Of a stretch of DNA of 64,000 bases, positions 9,188 to 20,074 are shown one piece after another. This DNA is from Pseudomonadota bacterium (GTDB lineage: Bacteria; Pseudomonadota; Alphaproteobacteria; Rhizobiales; Xanthobacteraceae), in contig JAGXAJ010000001.1 in NCBI GenBank assembly GCA_018971625.1, positions 62,001 to 126,000 of the forward strand, written 5' to 3'. A model generated the notes under the pieces. That model did no database searches, was not told where the DNA came from, and saw nothing but the letters and a program-made list of their open reading frames with translations. Positions within the stretch are counted from its first letter, which is position 1, and every line of letters begins with the position of its first letter. The position numbers were made by a program, and so were the translations under genes.

Positions 9188-10788
9188 TGCGGCACCTCCG
9201 GCGCTTGCACGGCAGCGAGCTTGCCGTCTGGCGTCCATCCGCCGCCGAGTGCCTGGAACAGGCTCGAGGCGGCCAAGAGCTTGCTCAGCCGCACCTGCGC
9301 CAGCGTGTTCTCAGCGGTAAGCAGCGTCTGCTGGGTTTGCAACACGGTGATCAGGTTGACCGTGCCGGCGCGCAGCTGGGTTTCTGAGACGTCGAAGGCT
9401 TTCCGCGAATTGTTGACCGCCTCGATCTGCAAACGCTCCTGCCGCGTGGTTTCAGACAAGGCGACCAGAGCCTTCTCGACGTCGGCGAAGGCCGACAGCA
9501 CCGCCTTGCGGTAGGCTTGCAGGTTTTGCAGTTGCACGCCCTTGGCCTGCTTCAACTGGCCTTCGAGCAGGAAGCCGTCGAAGATCGGCTGGGTCAGCCC
9601 GGCGGCGAGCGTATAGTACCAGGCGCCCGGTCCGAACAGCGAGGCCAGGGCCGCGCTCTGCACGCCGGTGCTCGCGGTCAGCTGGATTTGCGGGAAGAAG
9701 GCGGCGCGCGCCGATTCCACGCTGAAATTGGAGGAGGCGAGCTGCGCTTCGGCCTGCCTGATGTCCGGCCTCTGATAGAGCAGTTCGGAAGGCAGTCCCG
9801 GCGTCACTTTCGGCACGACGATCGAGGTCAGCGCGCCGCCCGCAACATTAAAGTTGGCCGGCGCTCGCGCCTCCAGAAGCGCAAGCGCGGCGATGTTCTG
9901 CTTCAATGTGACTTCCAGCGGCGGGATCGTCGCGCGCTCGGTGGAGACCAGCGCCTCCTGCTGCGACACATCGAGCTGCGAGGCCGTGCCGCCGGCGAAT
10001 TGCTGCTTGATCAGCGTCAGGATGCGCTCGGCGGCGGCGAGGTTGCGCCGCGCGACGCGCAACTCGTCCTGCGCCGCCAGCACCTGGAAGTAGCTGTTGG
10101 CGACGGCGACCAGCGTCGTGAGCGTCACCACTTCACGGTTATAGCGGGCGGCCGTCGCGCTTTCTTCAGCAGCATACAATGTGGCGCGGTTCTTGCCCCA
10201 GAAGTCGATCATGTAGCTCGCGGAGAGGCCAAGATTGTAATTCGAGAAGGTCGAGCTGCTGCCGCCAAACGAGCCGCCGCCGCCCAAGCCGGCCCCGCCA
10301 GAGCCGGCCCCGCCAGAGCCGCCGCCCGCTGTCGCGGTCGAGACCTTTTGCTGCTCCGCCGTTGCCGTTCCCGTGATCGATGGAAACAGCGGCGCCCCGG
10401 AAACACCGACCTGGGCGTCGGCCTGGACGATCTGGGCGATGGCTACCGCAATATCGAGATTGAAGACCTGCGCATCTTCCATCAGCGTGGTCAGTTCTTT
10501 CGAGTGGAAACCGCGCCACCAGTCCAGCGCTGGCACGGCGGCATCAGCCGAGCGCCGCGACGCTTCACGATAGGCTGAGGGAACCTCAAGATTGAGTGCC
10601 GGCCGTTCAGAGCCTAGGATGCAGCCGGACAGCGCCGGGGCCAGCAACAGGGCGACAAGCGCCAGTGCGACGCGTATCCCCCGACGCACGGGTAGAATCC
10701 CAAACCTGCGCGCAACCTTGCCCATGGACTCGGCATCGCACAGGGGCCGTTCCGGCGCTAGGTCTGTCATGGGGAGAGTTGTTGACAT
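9184..10788 (-). CDS. NodT-family outer-membrane efflux lipoprotein
   Basis: TolC-like channel subunit, up to 534 residues. A hydrophobic N-terminal segment ends in the lipobox LSGC, giving a lipid-anchored mature protein. Two outer-membrane-factor repeats follow with PSAYREA, DWWRGF, SYMIDFWGKNRA and YQRPDIRQAEAQL, typical of NodT/OprM relatives. A Gly/Ser-rich stretch of about 25 residues (about 153-178) made from small DNA repeats interrupts the first half, an unusual insertion. ATG 10788 abuts the stop of the RND gene; ATG 10770 is an alternative start. It closes the pump encoded by the upstream genes. Confidence 0.92.
   Translation of the reverse strand: MSTTLPMTDLAPERPLCDAESMGKVARRFGILPVRRGIRVALALVALLLAPALSGCILGSERPALNLEVPSAYREASRRSADAAVPALDWWRGFHSKELTTLMEDAQVFNLDIAVAIAQIVQADAQVGVSGAPLFPSITGTATAEQQKVSTATAGGGSGGAGSGGAGLGGGGSFGGSSSTFSNYNLGLSASYMIDFWGKNRATLYAAEESATAARYNREVVTLTTLVAVANSYFQVLAAQDELRVARRNLAAAERILTLIKQQFAGGTASQLDVSQQEALVSTERATIPPLEVTLKQNIAALALLEARAPANFNVAGGALTSIVVPKVTPGLPSELLYQRPDIRQAEAQLASSNFSVESARAAFFPQIQLTASTGVQSAALASLFGPGAWYYTLAAGLTQPIFDGFLLEGQLKQAKGVQLQNLQAYRKAVLSAFADVEKALVALSETTRQERLQIEAVNNSRKAFDVSETQLRAGTVNLITVLQTQQTLLTAENTLAQVRLSKLLAASSLFQALGGGWTPDGKLAAVQAPEVPQ
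10255..10335. repeat. Short tandem repeats encoding a Gly-rich insert
   Basis: The core is a directly repeated GCCGGCCCCGCCAGA-type unit on the plus strand, with degenerate flanks. It encodes alternating Gly, Ser and Ala within the outer-membrane factor. Slippage during replication would change its length in steps of five residues without breaking the frame. Confidence 0.7.
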
Positions 10789-13700
10789 TTATTCGCCCGG
10801 TTGCAGCCGGGCTACAGCTCCGGCGCTGCCACCCCGCCGCCGCTGGCCCCAGAGACGGAAACGGTCGAGGTACAGATAGATCACAGGCGTCGTATAGAGC
10901 GTCAGCACCTGGCTAAGGGCTAGGCCGCCGACGATCGCGATGCCGAGCGGCTGCCGCAATTCGCCGCCTTCGCCCATCCCGACGGCAAGCGGCAATGCCC
11001 CGAGCATGGCCGCCATGGTCGTCATCATGATTGGCCGAAAGCGCAGCAGACACGCCTGGTAGATCGCGTCGCGGGAGCTGAGTCCGCGGCTGCGTTCCGC
11101 ATCCAGCGCGAAATCGATCATCATGATCGCATTCTTCTTGACGATGCCGATCAGGAGAATGACTCCGATCAGCGCCATGATGCTGAACTCGGTATGGAAA
11201 GCAATGAGGGCGATCAGCGCGCCGACGCCGGCGGACGGCAGCGTCGACAGGATTGTCAGCGGATGCACGTAGCTCTCGTAGAGTACGCCCAGTACGATAT
11301 AGATCGTGATCAGCGCCGCCAGCACCAGAAACGGCTGATTTTTAAGCGAATCCTGGAAGACCTTTGCGGCGCCCTGAAATGAGCCGCGGACCGTCGCGGG
11401 CACGCCGATCTTGTTCATGGTGGATTCGATAGTGGAGACGGCGTCGCTCAGTGCCACACCGGGCGGCAAATTGAACGAAATGGTGGTGGCAACCAAAAGA
11501 CCTTGATGATTGACCGCAAGGGGCGTAGCGCCTTGCGTGAAACCGGCGACCGCGGACAACGGAATCATCGTCTCCTGATTGGTGGAGACCGCGGAGCCGG
11601 TCGAAGCTGCGCCCTTGCCGGTCGCGCCGATCGAATTGGTGGCAAGATTTCGCGCGGCCTGCGCATTGGCGGAGGTGGGGGCGGACGATAGCCCCGGGGC
11701 GGCGACCGTGCCCGCCACCGCGTTGGTTGCCTGTGAGCCGCCAACCGAGCCGCCCGACGTCGAAACATAGACGTCCTTCAGCGTCTCCGGATTCTGCCAA
11801 AAGCGCGGGGCCACCTCCATGATCACGTGATACTGGTTGCGGGCAACATAGATCGTCGATACCTGGCGCTGGCCGAACGCGTCATAGAGCGTGTTGTCGA
11901 TCTGGCTGACGGTGACGCCGAGTCGTGCGGCGGCATCGCGGTCGATGACGAGGTTGGATTCGAGCCCCTTGTTCTGCTGGTCGCTGTTGACGTCGGCGAG
12001 GGTCGCGGTTTCCCGCTGCAGTGCGGCTGCGATCTTCGGCGACCATTCGTTGAGCTCCTCCAGGGAGGGAGCTTGCAGGGTGTATTGATACTGCGCATTG
12101 CTGGCGCGGCCGCCGACGCGGATGTCCTGTACCGCCTGCAAAAACAGGGTCGCGCCCGGAACCGCCGCCAACTTGCGCCGCAACCTTCCGATTACGCCAT
12201 CGACGGAGATGCCGCGTTGGCTGAGCGGCTTGAGCGAAACGAACATGAATCCGGAATTGGTCTGGCCACCACCGGTGAATCCGACGGCGGTGTCGATTGC
12301 GGGATCCTGCTTGAGGATGGAAACGAACTGCGTCAGTTTCTGCTGCATCAATTGAAACGAAATGCTCTGGTCGGCCTGGATAATGCCGATCATCCTGCCG
12401 GTGTCCTGCTGCGGGAAGAAGCCTTTCGGGATAACGCTGTAAAGATAGAAATTGAGACCAAGGACGACCACCAGGATCAGCATCATCGTCGCTGGGTGTC
12501 GCAGCGCCGTGGTCAGGCTCCTCCGATAGAGATTCAGCATTCCCTCGAAGAAACGTTCGCTGACCTGATACAGTCGCCCGTGTTCCCGGCGAGCCTCGCT
12601 GCGCAGCAATACCGCGCACATCATCGGCGTGGTGGCCAACGAGATCACGAGCGAGATCAGGATCGCGATCGAGATCGTCACTGCGAATTCGCGAAACAGC
12701 CGGCCGACGATCCCCCCCATCAACAGGATCGGGATGAACACGGCAATCAACGAGATACTCATCGACAGCACGGTGAAGGCCACCTCATTGGCGCCTTTCA
12801 GCGTTGCCTCCAGCGGTGACAACCCACCCTCGATATAGCGGGTGACATTTTCGAGCACGACGATGGCGTCGTCGACCACGAAGCCGGTAGCGACCGTGAG
12901 CGCCATCAGCGAGAGATTGTCGAGGCTGTAGCCGATCAGGTACATCGCCGCGAAGGTCGCCACCAGCGACACCGATACCGCCACGACTGGAATAAACGTG
13001 GCGCGCAGGTTCCGCAGGAAGGCGAACACCACGATGATCACCAGCAATACGGCAAGCACCAGCGTACGCTCGACATCGTGCAGCGAGGTGCGAATGGTGG
13101 TCGAGCGGTCGACTGCCAGGTTGACTTCGATCGCGGGCGAAATCGAAGCCTGCAATTGCGGCATCAACTGCTTGACCCGATCCACCGTGCTGATGATGTT
13201 GGCGCCCGGTTGCCGATAAAGGATGATCAGAACGGCCGGCTTGCCGTTGGCAAGGCCGGCGTTACGCAGGTTTTCCACCCCGTCGGTGACCTCGCCGACG
13301 TCGGAAAGATGTACCGCCGCGCCGTTGCGATAGGCCACGATCAGCGATTGATAGTCGACGGCCTTGTTGGCCTGGTCGTTCGCATAGATTTGATAACGCT
13401 GATCGCCAACGTCGATGCCGCCCTTCGGGCTGTGGGCGTTGGCACTTGCGAGCGCGGCGCGCACGTCTTCCAGGCCAATGCCGTATTTGTAGATCGCCTG
13501 CGGGATCAGATCGACGCGCACGGCCGGCAGCGAGCTGCCGCTGACAACGACCTCACCGATGCCTTCGACTTGCGAGAGCTTCTGCGCCAGCACGGTCGAT
13601 GCCGCGTCATAGACCTCGCCGCGCGTCATCGTATCCGAGGTCAATGCCAGGATGGCGATCGGGGCATCCGCCGGGTTGACCTTCTTGTAGGTGGGATTGG

Positions 13701-14076
13701 TCCGCAGGCTTGTCGGCAAGTCGGCTCGGGCTGCGTTGATCGCCGCCTGCACGTCGCGCGCGGCGCCATCGATATTCCGGTTCAGTCCAAACTGCAGTGT
13801 GATGCGGGTTCCGCCTACCGTAGAACTCGAGGTCATCTCGGTAACGTCGGCGATTTGCCCAAGATGGCGTTCGAGTGGACTGGCAACGGTGGTTGCGACG
13901 TCCTGCGGACTCGCACCCGGCAGGGTCGCCCGCACCGAAATGGTCGGAAAGTCGACCTGCGGCAACGGCGAGACCGGCAGCTTGAAAAACGCCACAGCGC
14001 CCGCCGCTGCAAGCCCGAAGGTCAGCAAGGTCGTTGCGACCGGACGGCGAATGAAGGGAGTTGAGGGACCCATCAC
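10789..14076 (-). CDS. mdtC: MdtC-like RND efflux permease with a large low-complexity insert
   Basis: Second RND subunit of an MdtB/MdtC-type heteromultimeric pump. At 1095 residues it is about 70 longer than E. coli MdtC. The N-terminus ([41 protein letters not shown]) matches MdtC closely. The proton-relay Asp pair lies in [13 protein letters not shown] and the TM10 lysine in [15 protein letters not shown]. Residues about 772-832 form an Ala/Gly/Ser/Thr-rich insert absent from ordinary RND pumps, placed in the second porter half. It follows the MdtB-like gene after 12 bases and directly abuts the outer-membrane factor gene. Confidence 0.94.
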   Translation of the reverse strand: MMGPSTPFIRRPVATTLLTFGLAAAGAVAFFKLPVSPLPQVDFPTISVRATLPGASPQDVATTVASPLERHLGQIADVTEMTSSSTVGGTRITLQFGLNRNIDGAARDVQAAINAARADLPTSLRTNPTYKKVNPADAPIAILALTSDTMTRGEVYDAASTVLAQKLSQVEGIGEVVVSGSSLPAVRVDLIPQAIYKYGIGLEDVRAALASANAHSPKGGIDVGDQRYQIYANDQANKAVDYQSLIVAYRNGAAVHLSDVGEVTDGVENLRNAGLANGKPAVLIILYRQPGANIISTVDRVKQLMPQLQASISPAIEVNLAVDRSTTIRTSLHDVERTLVLAVLLVIIVVFAFLRNLRATFIPVVAVSVSLVATFAAMYLIGYSLDNLSLMALTVATGFVVDDAIVVLENVTRYIEGGLSPLEATLKGANEVAFTVLSMSISLIAVFIPILLMGGIVGRLFREFAVTISIAILISLVISLATTPMMCAVLLRSEARREHGRLYQVSERFFEGMLNLYRRSLTTALRHPATMMLILVVVLGLNFYLYSVIPKGFFPQQDTGRMIGIIQADQSISFQLMQQKLTQFVSILKQDPAIDTAVGFTGGGQTNSGFMFVSLKPLSQRGISVDGVIGRLRRKLAAVPGATLFLQAVQDIRVGGRASNAQYQYTLQAPSLEELNEWSPKIAAALQRETATLADVNSDQQNKGLESNLVIDRDAAARLGVTVSQIDNTLYDAFGQRQVSTIYVARNQYHVIMEVAPRFWQNPETLKDVYVSTSGGSVGGSQATNAVAGTVAAPGLSSAPTSANAQAARNLATNSIGATGKGAASTGSAVSTNQETMIPLSAVAGFTQGATPLAVNHQGLLVATTISFNLPPGVALSDAVSTIESTMNKIGVPATVRGSFQGAAKVFQDSLKNQPFLVLAALITIYIVLGVLYESYVHPLTILSTLPSAGVGALIALIAFHTEFSIMALIGVILLIGIVKKNAIMMIDFALDAERSRGLSSRDAIYQACLLRFRPIMMTTMAAMLGALPLAVGMGEGGELRQPLGIAIVGGLALSQVLTLYTTPVIYLYLDRFRLWGQRRRGGSAGAVARLQPGE

Positions 14077-14088
14077 ACGGCTCGAGTC

Positions 14089-17000
14089 TCAGTTCAGTTC
14101 ATTCGCGGGGCCAGCCTCGCGCGTGCGAAAGGAAAATCGGATCGCAAGGCGGTCGAACCAGAGATAGATCACCGGCGTGGTGAACAATGTCAGCATCTGG
14201 CTGACCAAAAGGCCGCCGACGATGGAAATGCCGAGCGGATGCCGCAACTCGGAACCGGCGCCCGTGCCGATCATCAAGGGTAATGCGCCGAGAACCGCGG
14301 CCATGGTCGTCATCAGGATCGGCCGGAACCGCAACAGGCAGGCCTGGTAGATCGCCTCGCGTGGCGGCTTGCCCTCGTTGCGCTCGGCGTCGAGCGCGAA
14401 GTCGATCATCATGATCGCATTCTTCTTGACGATGCCGATCAGCAGGATGATGCCGATGATCGCCACGATGGTCAGATCGTTGCCGGCGGCCATCAACGCC
14501 AGTAGCGCACCGACGCCGGCGGACGGTAGGGTCGAGAGGATCGTGATTGGGTGGATGAAGCTCTCGTACAGCACGCCGAGCACAATGTAGACGGTGACGA
14601 TCGCGGCCAGGATCAGGAAAAGCTGGTTGGACAACGACGACTGGAATGCCAGGGCTGCGCCCTGGAAGCTGGTGATGACGCCTGGCGGCTGGCCGATGTC
14701 GATCTGCGCCTGCTTCACCGCGTTCACCGCTTCGCCAAGCGAGGCGCCCGGCGCTAGGTTGAACGAGATGGTCGCCGACGGAAATTGCCCGAGATGTGAA
14801 ACCTGGAGCGGCGCGGTTTCCGTCCGCATCTTCGCCATCACCGCCAGCGGCACCGGAGCGCCGCCAACCGACGAGGGCAAGTAAATCGAAGATAGTGAAT
14901 CGAGCGAGGTCTGCAGAGTCGGGTCGGCCTCGAGGATCACGCGGTACTGGTTCGAGTTGGTGAAAATCGTCGAGACGATGCGCTGACCGTATGAATCGTA
15001 CAGTGCATTGTCGATGGTGGCCGGCGTGATGCCGAAACGGGCCGCCTGGTCGCGGTCGATTTGCACGAACACCGAGAGTCCGTAGGCCGAGATATCGCTG
15101 GCCACGTCGGAGAATTGCGGCAGGGTGTTCAGCTTGTCGACGAGTTTTGGCGCCCACTCGGCCAGTTGGGCTGGATCGGCATCCTGAAGGATGAACTGGT
15201 ACTGCGTACGGCTGACGGTGCCTTCGATGGTCAGGTCCTGCACCGGTTGCATGTACAGGCTGATGCCGGTCAGCGAAGCGGTCGCGCCCTTGATCCGCCG
15301 CATGATCGTCGTAATATTGGATTTGCGCTGGTCGTACGGCTTGAGGTTGATCAGGATGCGCCCGCTGTTGAGCGTGGTGTTGGTTCCATCGACGCCGATG
15401 AACGACGAGAGGCTCTCGACCTCCGGATCTTTCAGGATGATGCTGGCGAGCTGTTGTTGACGCTCCGCCATCGCGGCGTAAGACACCGATTGTGGCGCCT
15501 CCGAGATCGCCTGGATCACGCCGGTATCCTGCAGCGGAAAGAAACCCTTGGGGATCACGATATAGAGCACGGCGGTCAATACGAACGTACCGAGCGCGAT
15601 GAACAGCACGAAGGTCTGGCGATCGAGCACCCAGTTGAGCGCGTGGCCGTAGATCTCGATGATCTTGTCGAACCCCTCGCGGCTGTAGCGCTGAAATGCG
15701 TTCTCATGCGTCTCCGTTTCGGGCTTGAGCAGCTTGGCGCAGGCCATCGGCACCAGGGTCAGTGACACCACGGCGGAAATCAGAATCGTGACCGACAGCG
15801 TAATGGCGAATTCGCGGAACAGCCGGCCGACCACGTCGCCCATGAACAACAGCGGAATCAGCACCGCGATCAGCGATACCGTCAGCGAAATGATGGTGAA
15901 ACCGATCTGCTCGGAGCCGCGAAGGGCGGCCTGCAACGGCCGTTCGCCTTCTTCGATGTAGCGCGAGATGTTCTCGATCACCACGATGGCGTCGTCGACC
16001 ACGAAGCCGGTGGCGATGGTCAGCGCCATCAGCGAAAGATTGTTGAGGCTAAAGCCGAAGAGATACATGGCCCCCAGCGTGCCGACCAGCGACAGCGGTA
16101 CCGAGAGGCTGGGGATCAGGGTCGCGCGCGCGTTGCGCAGGAATACGAAAATCACCAGCACGACCAGGACAACGGCAAGCGCCAGTTCGAATTCAACGTC
16201 CTGCACCGAGGCGCGAATGGTCACGGTGCGGTCGGTCAGGATGCTGAGGTCAATCGCGGAAGGCAAGGTAGCCTGCAATTGCGGCAGCAGCGATTTGATG
16301 CCCTGAACCACCGCGATGACGTTGGCGCCGGGCTGGCGCTGGATGTTCAGGATGATCGCCGGCGTCTCGTTCATCCAGGCGCCGAGCTTGTCGTTCTGCG
16401 CGCCGTCGATGACGTCGCCGACATCGCTGAGCCGCACCGGCGAGCCGTTCTTGTAGGCGACGATCAGCGACTTGTAGTCGCTGGCATTGCGGATCTGGTC
16501 ATTGGCATTGATGGTGTAGGCGCGCATCGCGCCGTCGAAATTGCCCTTGGGCGTATTGATATTGGCGTTGCCGAGCGTGGTGCGCAGATCGTCGATGTTC
16601 AGCCCGTAGGCGGCGAGTTTGCGAATGTCGGCGCGAATCCGCACCGCCGGGCGCTGGCCGCCGGACATACTGACGAGACCAACGCCGGGAAGTTGGGAGA
16701 TCTTCTGGGCCAGCCGGGTGTCGACGAAATCCTCCACCTGCGTCAGCGGCATGGTCTTCGACGTCAATCCCAGTGTCAGGATCGGCGCATCAGCCGGGTT
16801 GACCTTGGCGTAGATCGGCGGCGCGGGCAGGTCGGCGGGCAGCAGATTGCCGGCGGCATTGATCGCGGCCTGCACCTCCTGTTCGGCGACGTCGAGTGAA
16901 ATCGTCAGACCGAACTGCAGCGTGATCACGGAAGCCCCGGCCGAACTGATCGAACTCATCTGGTTGAGGTTCGGCATCTGGCCGAACTGCACTTCCAGCG

Positions 17001-17196
17001 GCGCGGTCACCGACGACGTCATGACGTCGGGGCTGGCGCCGGGATAGAAGGTCTGGACCTGGATGGTCGGGTAGTCGACTTCGGGCAGGGCGGCGATCGG
17101 CAAGAACCTGAACGCCAGCAGGCCGGACAGCATGATGGCGATCATCAGCAGCGTGGTTGCAACCGGCCGCAGGATGAACGGTTGCGACGGGCTCAT
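14089..17196 (-). CDS. mdtB: MdtB-like RND efflux permease
   Basis: A 1035-residue inner-membrane proton-driven drug pump subunit, of normal length. It follows E. coli MdtB closely: [59 protein letters not shown], and the proton-relay segment [21 protein letters not shown]. The membrane end carries [15 protein letters not shown] and [20 protein letters not shown]. The start codon overlaps the stop of the fusion-protein gene (ATGA). In E. coli, MdtB and MdtC form a 2:1 trimer, and the paired genes here imply the same. Confidence 0.95.
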   Translation of the reverse strand: MSPSQPFILRPVATTLLMIAIMLSGLLAFRFLPIAALPEVDYPTIQVQTFYPGASPDVMTSSVTAPLEVQFGQMPNLNQMSSISSAGASVITLQFGLTISLDVAEQEVQAAINAAGNLLPADLPAPPIYAKVNPADAPILTLGLTSKTMPLTQVEDFVDTRLAQKISQLPGVGLVSMSGGQRPAVRIRADIRKLAAYGLNIDDLRTTLGNANINTPKGNFDGAMRAYTINANDQIRNASDYKSLIVAYKNGSPVRLSDVGDVIDGAQNDKLGAWMNETPAIILNIQRQPGANVIAVVQGIKSLLPQLQATLPSAIDLSILTDRTVTIRASVQDVEFELALAVVLVVLVIFVFLRNARATLIPSLSVPLSLVGTLGAMYLFGFSLNNLSLMALTIATGFVVDDAIVVIENISRYIEEGERPLQAALRGSEQIGFTIISLTVSLIAVLIPLLFMGDVVGRLFREFAITLSVTILISAVVSLTLVPMACAKLLKPETETHENAFQRYSREGFDKIIEIYGHALNWVLDRQTFVLFIALGTFVLTAVLYIVIPKGFFPLQDTGVIQAISEAPQSVSYAAMAERQQQLASIILKDPEVESLSSFIGVDGTNTTLNSGRILINLKPYDQRKSNITTIMRRIKGATASLTGISLYMQPVQDLTIEGTVSRTQYQFILQDADPAQLAEWAPKLVDKLNTLPQFSDVASDISAYGLSVFVQIDRDQAARFGITPATIDNALYDSYGQRIVSTIFTNSNQYRVILEADPTLQTSLDSLSSIYLPSSVGGAPVPLAVMAKMRTETAPLQVSHLGQFPSATISFNLAPGASLGEAVNAVKQAQIDIGQPPGVITSFQGAALAFQSSLSNQLFLILAAIVTVYIVLGVLYESFIHPITILSTLPSAGVGALLALMAAGNDLTIVAIIGIILLIGIVKKNAIMMIDFALDAERNEGKPPREAIYQACLLRFRPILMTTMAAVLGALPLMIGTGAGSELRHPLGISIVGGLLVSQMLTLFTTPVIYLWFDRLAIRFSFRTREAGPANELN

Positions 17197-18560
17197 TTCT
17201 TTTGTCCGTCGTCTTGTTTTTTCTGTTCGCTATCCTGCTTCTGTCTGTCTGAATGCCGCTTCTTGCCGTGTTTTTCTCCTTCCGGTCCACCCGGAGCCGC
17301 GCTATTCGGAGCCACTACAGGCGCGTTCGGATCCGGGGAGGCTTCCGTCCGCACATTGATCTTGGCGCCATCGCGTAGCTTGTCGGCGCCGTCGACCACG
17401 ATGCGGTCGCCGGGTTGCAATCCGGAGCGAACCTCTACGCGGTCGCCGTCGGTGACGCCGAGTTCAACCTTGCGTACCGAAACGGTATTGTTGGCGTTGA
17501 CGAGATAGACAAAGGTGCCGGGCACGCCACGCTGAACGCCCGCGGTCGGCATTGTGGTGACGTCCTTGTGGGTGTCGAGCAGCAGCTGCACATTCACGAA
17601 CTGGTTCGGATAGAGTGCCTTCGTCTCGTTCGGAAATTGCGCGCGCAGCTTGATGGTTCCGGTGGTCTGATCGATCTGGCTGTCGAAGGTTTGCAGCGTG
17701 CCCTCGGCGATCTTCCTGGCGCCGCTGCGATCGAGCGCGGTAGCCGGCAGAACCGCGCCGCTCTGCAGCCGTTTCGAGATGGCCTGCAGATTGTCTTCGG
17801 GCACCGTAAACAGCACGCTGATCGGCTGCAATTGGGTGATGACGACGATGCCGTTGGTGTCGCCCGGCGTGACGTAGTTGCCCTGGTCGACCTGGCGCAG
17901 GCCGACGCGGCCGTCGAGCGGCGACAGGATGTGGCAATATTGCAGATTGACCTGCGCTGCGTTGACCGCAGCGGTGTCGGCTTCCACCGTGCCCTGATAT
18001 TGCGCGACCAGGGCTACTTGCGTGTCGAGCGTCTGGCGCGGCACGGCGTTCTGCGCGGCGAGCCCCTGATAGCGCGTCAGATCGACCTGCGCGCCCTTCA
18101 GCAGCGCCCGGTCGCGCGTCAGATTGCCGTTGGCTTGCGCCAGCGTCGCCTCGTACGGACGTGGATCGATCTCCGCGATCAGATCGCCTTTCTTGACCTC
18201 ATCGCCTTCCTTGAAGTCGACCTTGAGCAGATAGCCGCTGATCTGGCTGCGGATCGTCACGGTCGCGAGCGAGGTGACGGTGCCCAGCGCATTGAGGTTG
18301 ATTCCGATGTCGCCCTTGCCGACAGTCTCGGGCACGATCGACATCGGGACGGCATTGCGCCCGCTGCGCCCCTGCCGTTCGGGTGCGGCCTGCTGCTTGC
18401 TCCACCAGACGATGGCGGCGACGATCAATAGCAGCACCAGACAGGTCACGACAAAGCGCCACGCCGAGCGCGGCTTCGGCGGTCCGCCGAACGGTTTGTC
18501 GCCGCGCTGCGATGTGGTCTGAGACGATGCTTCCTGGGGAGGTTTGATGGGCTGATTCAT
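17193..18560 (-). CDS. mdtA: MdtA-like membrane fusion protein (HlyD family)
   Basis: Periplasmic adaptor joining the RND pump to the outer-membrane channel. From ATG 18560, preceded by GGAAGG, it has 455 residues: a Pro-rich cytoplasmic start, one TM anchor ([18 protein letters not shown]), the lipoyl/hairpin region ([32 protein letters not shown]) and beta-barrel and membrane-proximal domains ([16 protein letters not shown]). The last 35 residues are Lys/Gln/Asp-rich ([19 protein letters not shown]), a charged low-complexity tail not needed in the family. It is the first gene of the operon; its promoter should lie just above 18560. Confidence 0.93.
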   Translation of the reverse strand: MNQPIKPPQEASSQTTSQRGDKPFGGPPKPRSAWRFVVTCLVLLLIVAAIVWWSKQQAAPERQGRSGRNAVPMSIVPETVGKGDIGINLNALGTVTSLATVTIRSQISGYLLKVDFKEGDEVKKGDLIAEIDPRPYEATLAQANGNLTRDRALLKGAQVDLTRYQGLAAQNAVPRQTLDTQVALVAQYQGTVEADTAAVNAAQVNLQYCHILSPLDGRVGLRQVDQGNYVTPGDTNGIVVITQLQPISVLFTVPEDNLQAISKRLQSGAVLPATALDRSGARKIAEGTLQTFDSQIDQTTGTIKLRAQFPNETKALYPNQFVNVQLLLDTHKDVTTMPTAGVQRGVPGTFVYLVNANNTVSVRKVELGVTDGDRVEVRSGLQPGDRIVVDGADKLRDGAKINVRTEASPDPNAPVVAPNSAAPGGPEGEKHGKKRHSDRQKQDSEQKKQDDGQKK

Positions 18561-19205
18561 GAACCTTCCATCACCGATTTTTCGTTCATTCGCGGGCCTC
18601 TTTGTTGCGTAGCCGGTCGGGCATGAGGTCGCTGAAACAAACCGTGACGGGCCAATCATTGTAGGCGTTTTGAACGATATTTCGCAACTGCTCAGGGACG
18701 GAAAGGAAGGCTTCCAATCGCGGTTATCGCATTAATAATCGGAAAGAATTCTAGGTCTGTACCGCACCTCGCGCCAGCGGATCTGCGCCTTATTCGCAAG
18801 AGATTGCCGGTTCCGGCCAACATGACCACGGTGTGTCGGAAGGAGGTCAATGCCTTGGCGCTGCTCGCCAAGCTGCCTTGAACTATGAGTTCGGCAGGAA
18901 TCTCACGGAGTCCTCGGCTCAGCGTGTTCTGTCGGGCGTCGGCCACTCACAGAGCGCAATTTTCCCGTGCTGTCGTGTTCGATGGCGACGACTTACCCGA
19001 TCTCGATGGTCAAGAGGCGTTCGCTCGCTGCATATCAATGCGGGCTCGCCGGATTTATCCCGCCAAATTTCCTGCGTCGTTTGTCGCAGCCACCGCACTC
19101 GCGGTTCGATCGACTTCGCTGCGTTTGCAATAGTCTCGGTCCGCTGATGCGGCGACGGGAATAGTACCATTGGCGCCATTCTCGAAAGCGGAAAAACATG
19201 CTGCC
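18561..19205. other. Long non-coding stretch upstream of the efflux operon
   Basis: About 640 bases with only short, family-less frames on both strands. It should contain the mdtA-like promoter near its left end. No TetR/LysR/two-component regulator gene sits beside the operon. The right part borders a deleted pseudogene, so part of this stretch is probably decayed coding DNA I cannot identify. Confidence 0.4.
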
Positions 19206-19531
19206 GTGGCCATTCGTGTCGCTATCGTCGGCGTCGGAAAGATCACCAGGACTAGCACCTCCGCATTGTCGGTCACCGAAGGCGCCGAGCTTGCCGCGAT
19301 CGTGGATCGCAATGCCTTGATTGGCGGCGTTGCGCATTTCAAGACGCTGGAGGAAATGCTCGCGATCGAGCATCGGATCGATGCGGTTGCGATGTCTGAC
19401 ATATGTACATTGAAACATATTCCGGCCGTCTGACGCTCGGTGCCGGCGGTCGTCGGCTGACTCACGGCGAACGGACGCTGGTGGATAGCGAGTAGGCGGA
19501 ATATCCGGCGATGTACCGCCGCAGCCACTAA
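19206..19531 (+). pseudogene. Gfo/Idh/MocA-family dehydrogenase (galactose 1-dehydrogenase-like) with internal deletion
   Basis: The 5' part reads VAIRVAIVGVGKI...AAIVDRNALIGGVAHFKTLEE...RIDAVAM, the Rossmann N-terminus of this family. Near 19395-19400 the text jumps, in another frame, to a C-terminal segment ETYSGRLTLGAGGRRLTHGE, then a stop at the codon after VDSE, then AEYPAMYRR. The central catalytic region of about 200 residues is missing. One deletion plus a nonsense codon explains the remnant. The galactose dehydrogenase likeness is from both ends; the substrate is not certain. Confidence 0.75.
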
Positions 19532-19558
19532 GGTCGTGCGCGAGATTGGCCACTCCGT

Positions 19559-20074
19559 TCAGGAACCATTCGCCGTGGTCATCTCGCGCGACGCTGCGAG
19601 CGCGCGGTTTTCGGTGCGGATGCGGACGGCAAGAACCGCAGCATTGAGGATCGTGAAGAGTACCGCAATCCAGGTAAGGTGAAGCGTCAGCGGAAGCACC
19701 GCTATCTCGCAAGCGACGATCGCGTAATTGGGATGTGACAGGTATCGGTAGGGACCGGCTGAGACTAGCGGCTCAGCGGGTACAATGATGATCCGCGTCG
19801 TCCATCGCGCACCCAGCGTCCAGAATACCCAGCCGCGAAAGCCCTGCAGGGCAAGATAGGCAGCGAGCGCAATGACGTTCACATCCTGGTGTCGTCCGAA
19901 CAGCCACAACGACATCAGCCAGCCCGCATGCACCGCAACGATCAGCGGATAATGCCCCGGCGCCAACTCGATGGCGCCGCGCGCGAGCAGCTTGCGGGTA
20001 TTGCGGTGGGCCACCATGAGCTCGCCGCCACGCTGCAGCGTGACCAGCCCGAGAATGAGTTCGGCCAAGGTCAA
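19559..20074 (-). CDS. Isoprenylcysteine carboxyl methyltransferase (ICMT)-family membrane methyltransferase
   Basis: 171 residues with four or so membrane segments. It has the ICMT-family C-terminal core GPYRYLSHPNYAIVACEIAVLPL, where the RY..HPNY element belongs to the SAM site, followed by a final TM and RIRTENRAL. In other bacteria, ICMT-like genes next to type III polyketide synthases (SrsB, BpsB) methylate the alkylresorcinol or alkylpyrone made by the synthase. Its ATG overlaps the stop of the upstream synthase gene (ATGA), so the two are translationally coupled and very likely act in the same pathway. Confidence 0.88.
   Translation of the reverse strand: MTLAELILGLVTLQRGGELMVAHRNTRKLLARGAIELAPGHYPLIVAVHAGWLMSLWLFGRHQDVNVIALAAYLALQGFRGWVFWTLGARWTTRIIIVPAEPLVSAGPYRYLSHPNYAIVACEIAVLPLTLHLTWIAVLFTILNAAVLAVRIRTENRALAASREMTTANGS

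Noticed and set aside
9517..10578. Plus-strand ORF of 353 codons with Arg/Gly-rich text
   Set aside because: Antisense shadow of the outer-membrane factor gene; composition is that of a wrong frame.
11827..14064. Plus-strand ORFs (330 and 328 codons) over the RND gene
   Set aside because: Antisense shadows with Arg/Asp-rich composition and no family likeness.
17415..18431. Plus-strand ORF of 338 codons
   Set aside because: Antisense shadow of the mdtA-like gene.
19035..19712. Minus-strand ORF of 225 codons across the deleted dehydrogenase
   Set aside because: No domain, Cys/His/Arg-rich random look, and the plus strand carries the recognisable pseudogene.
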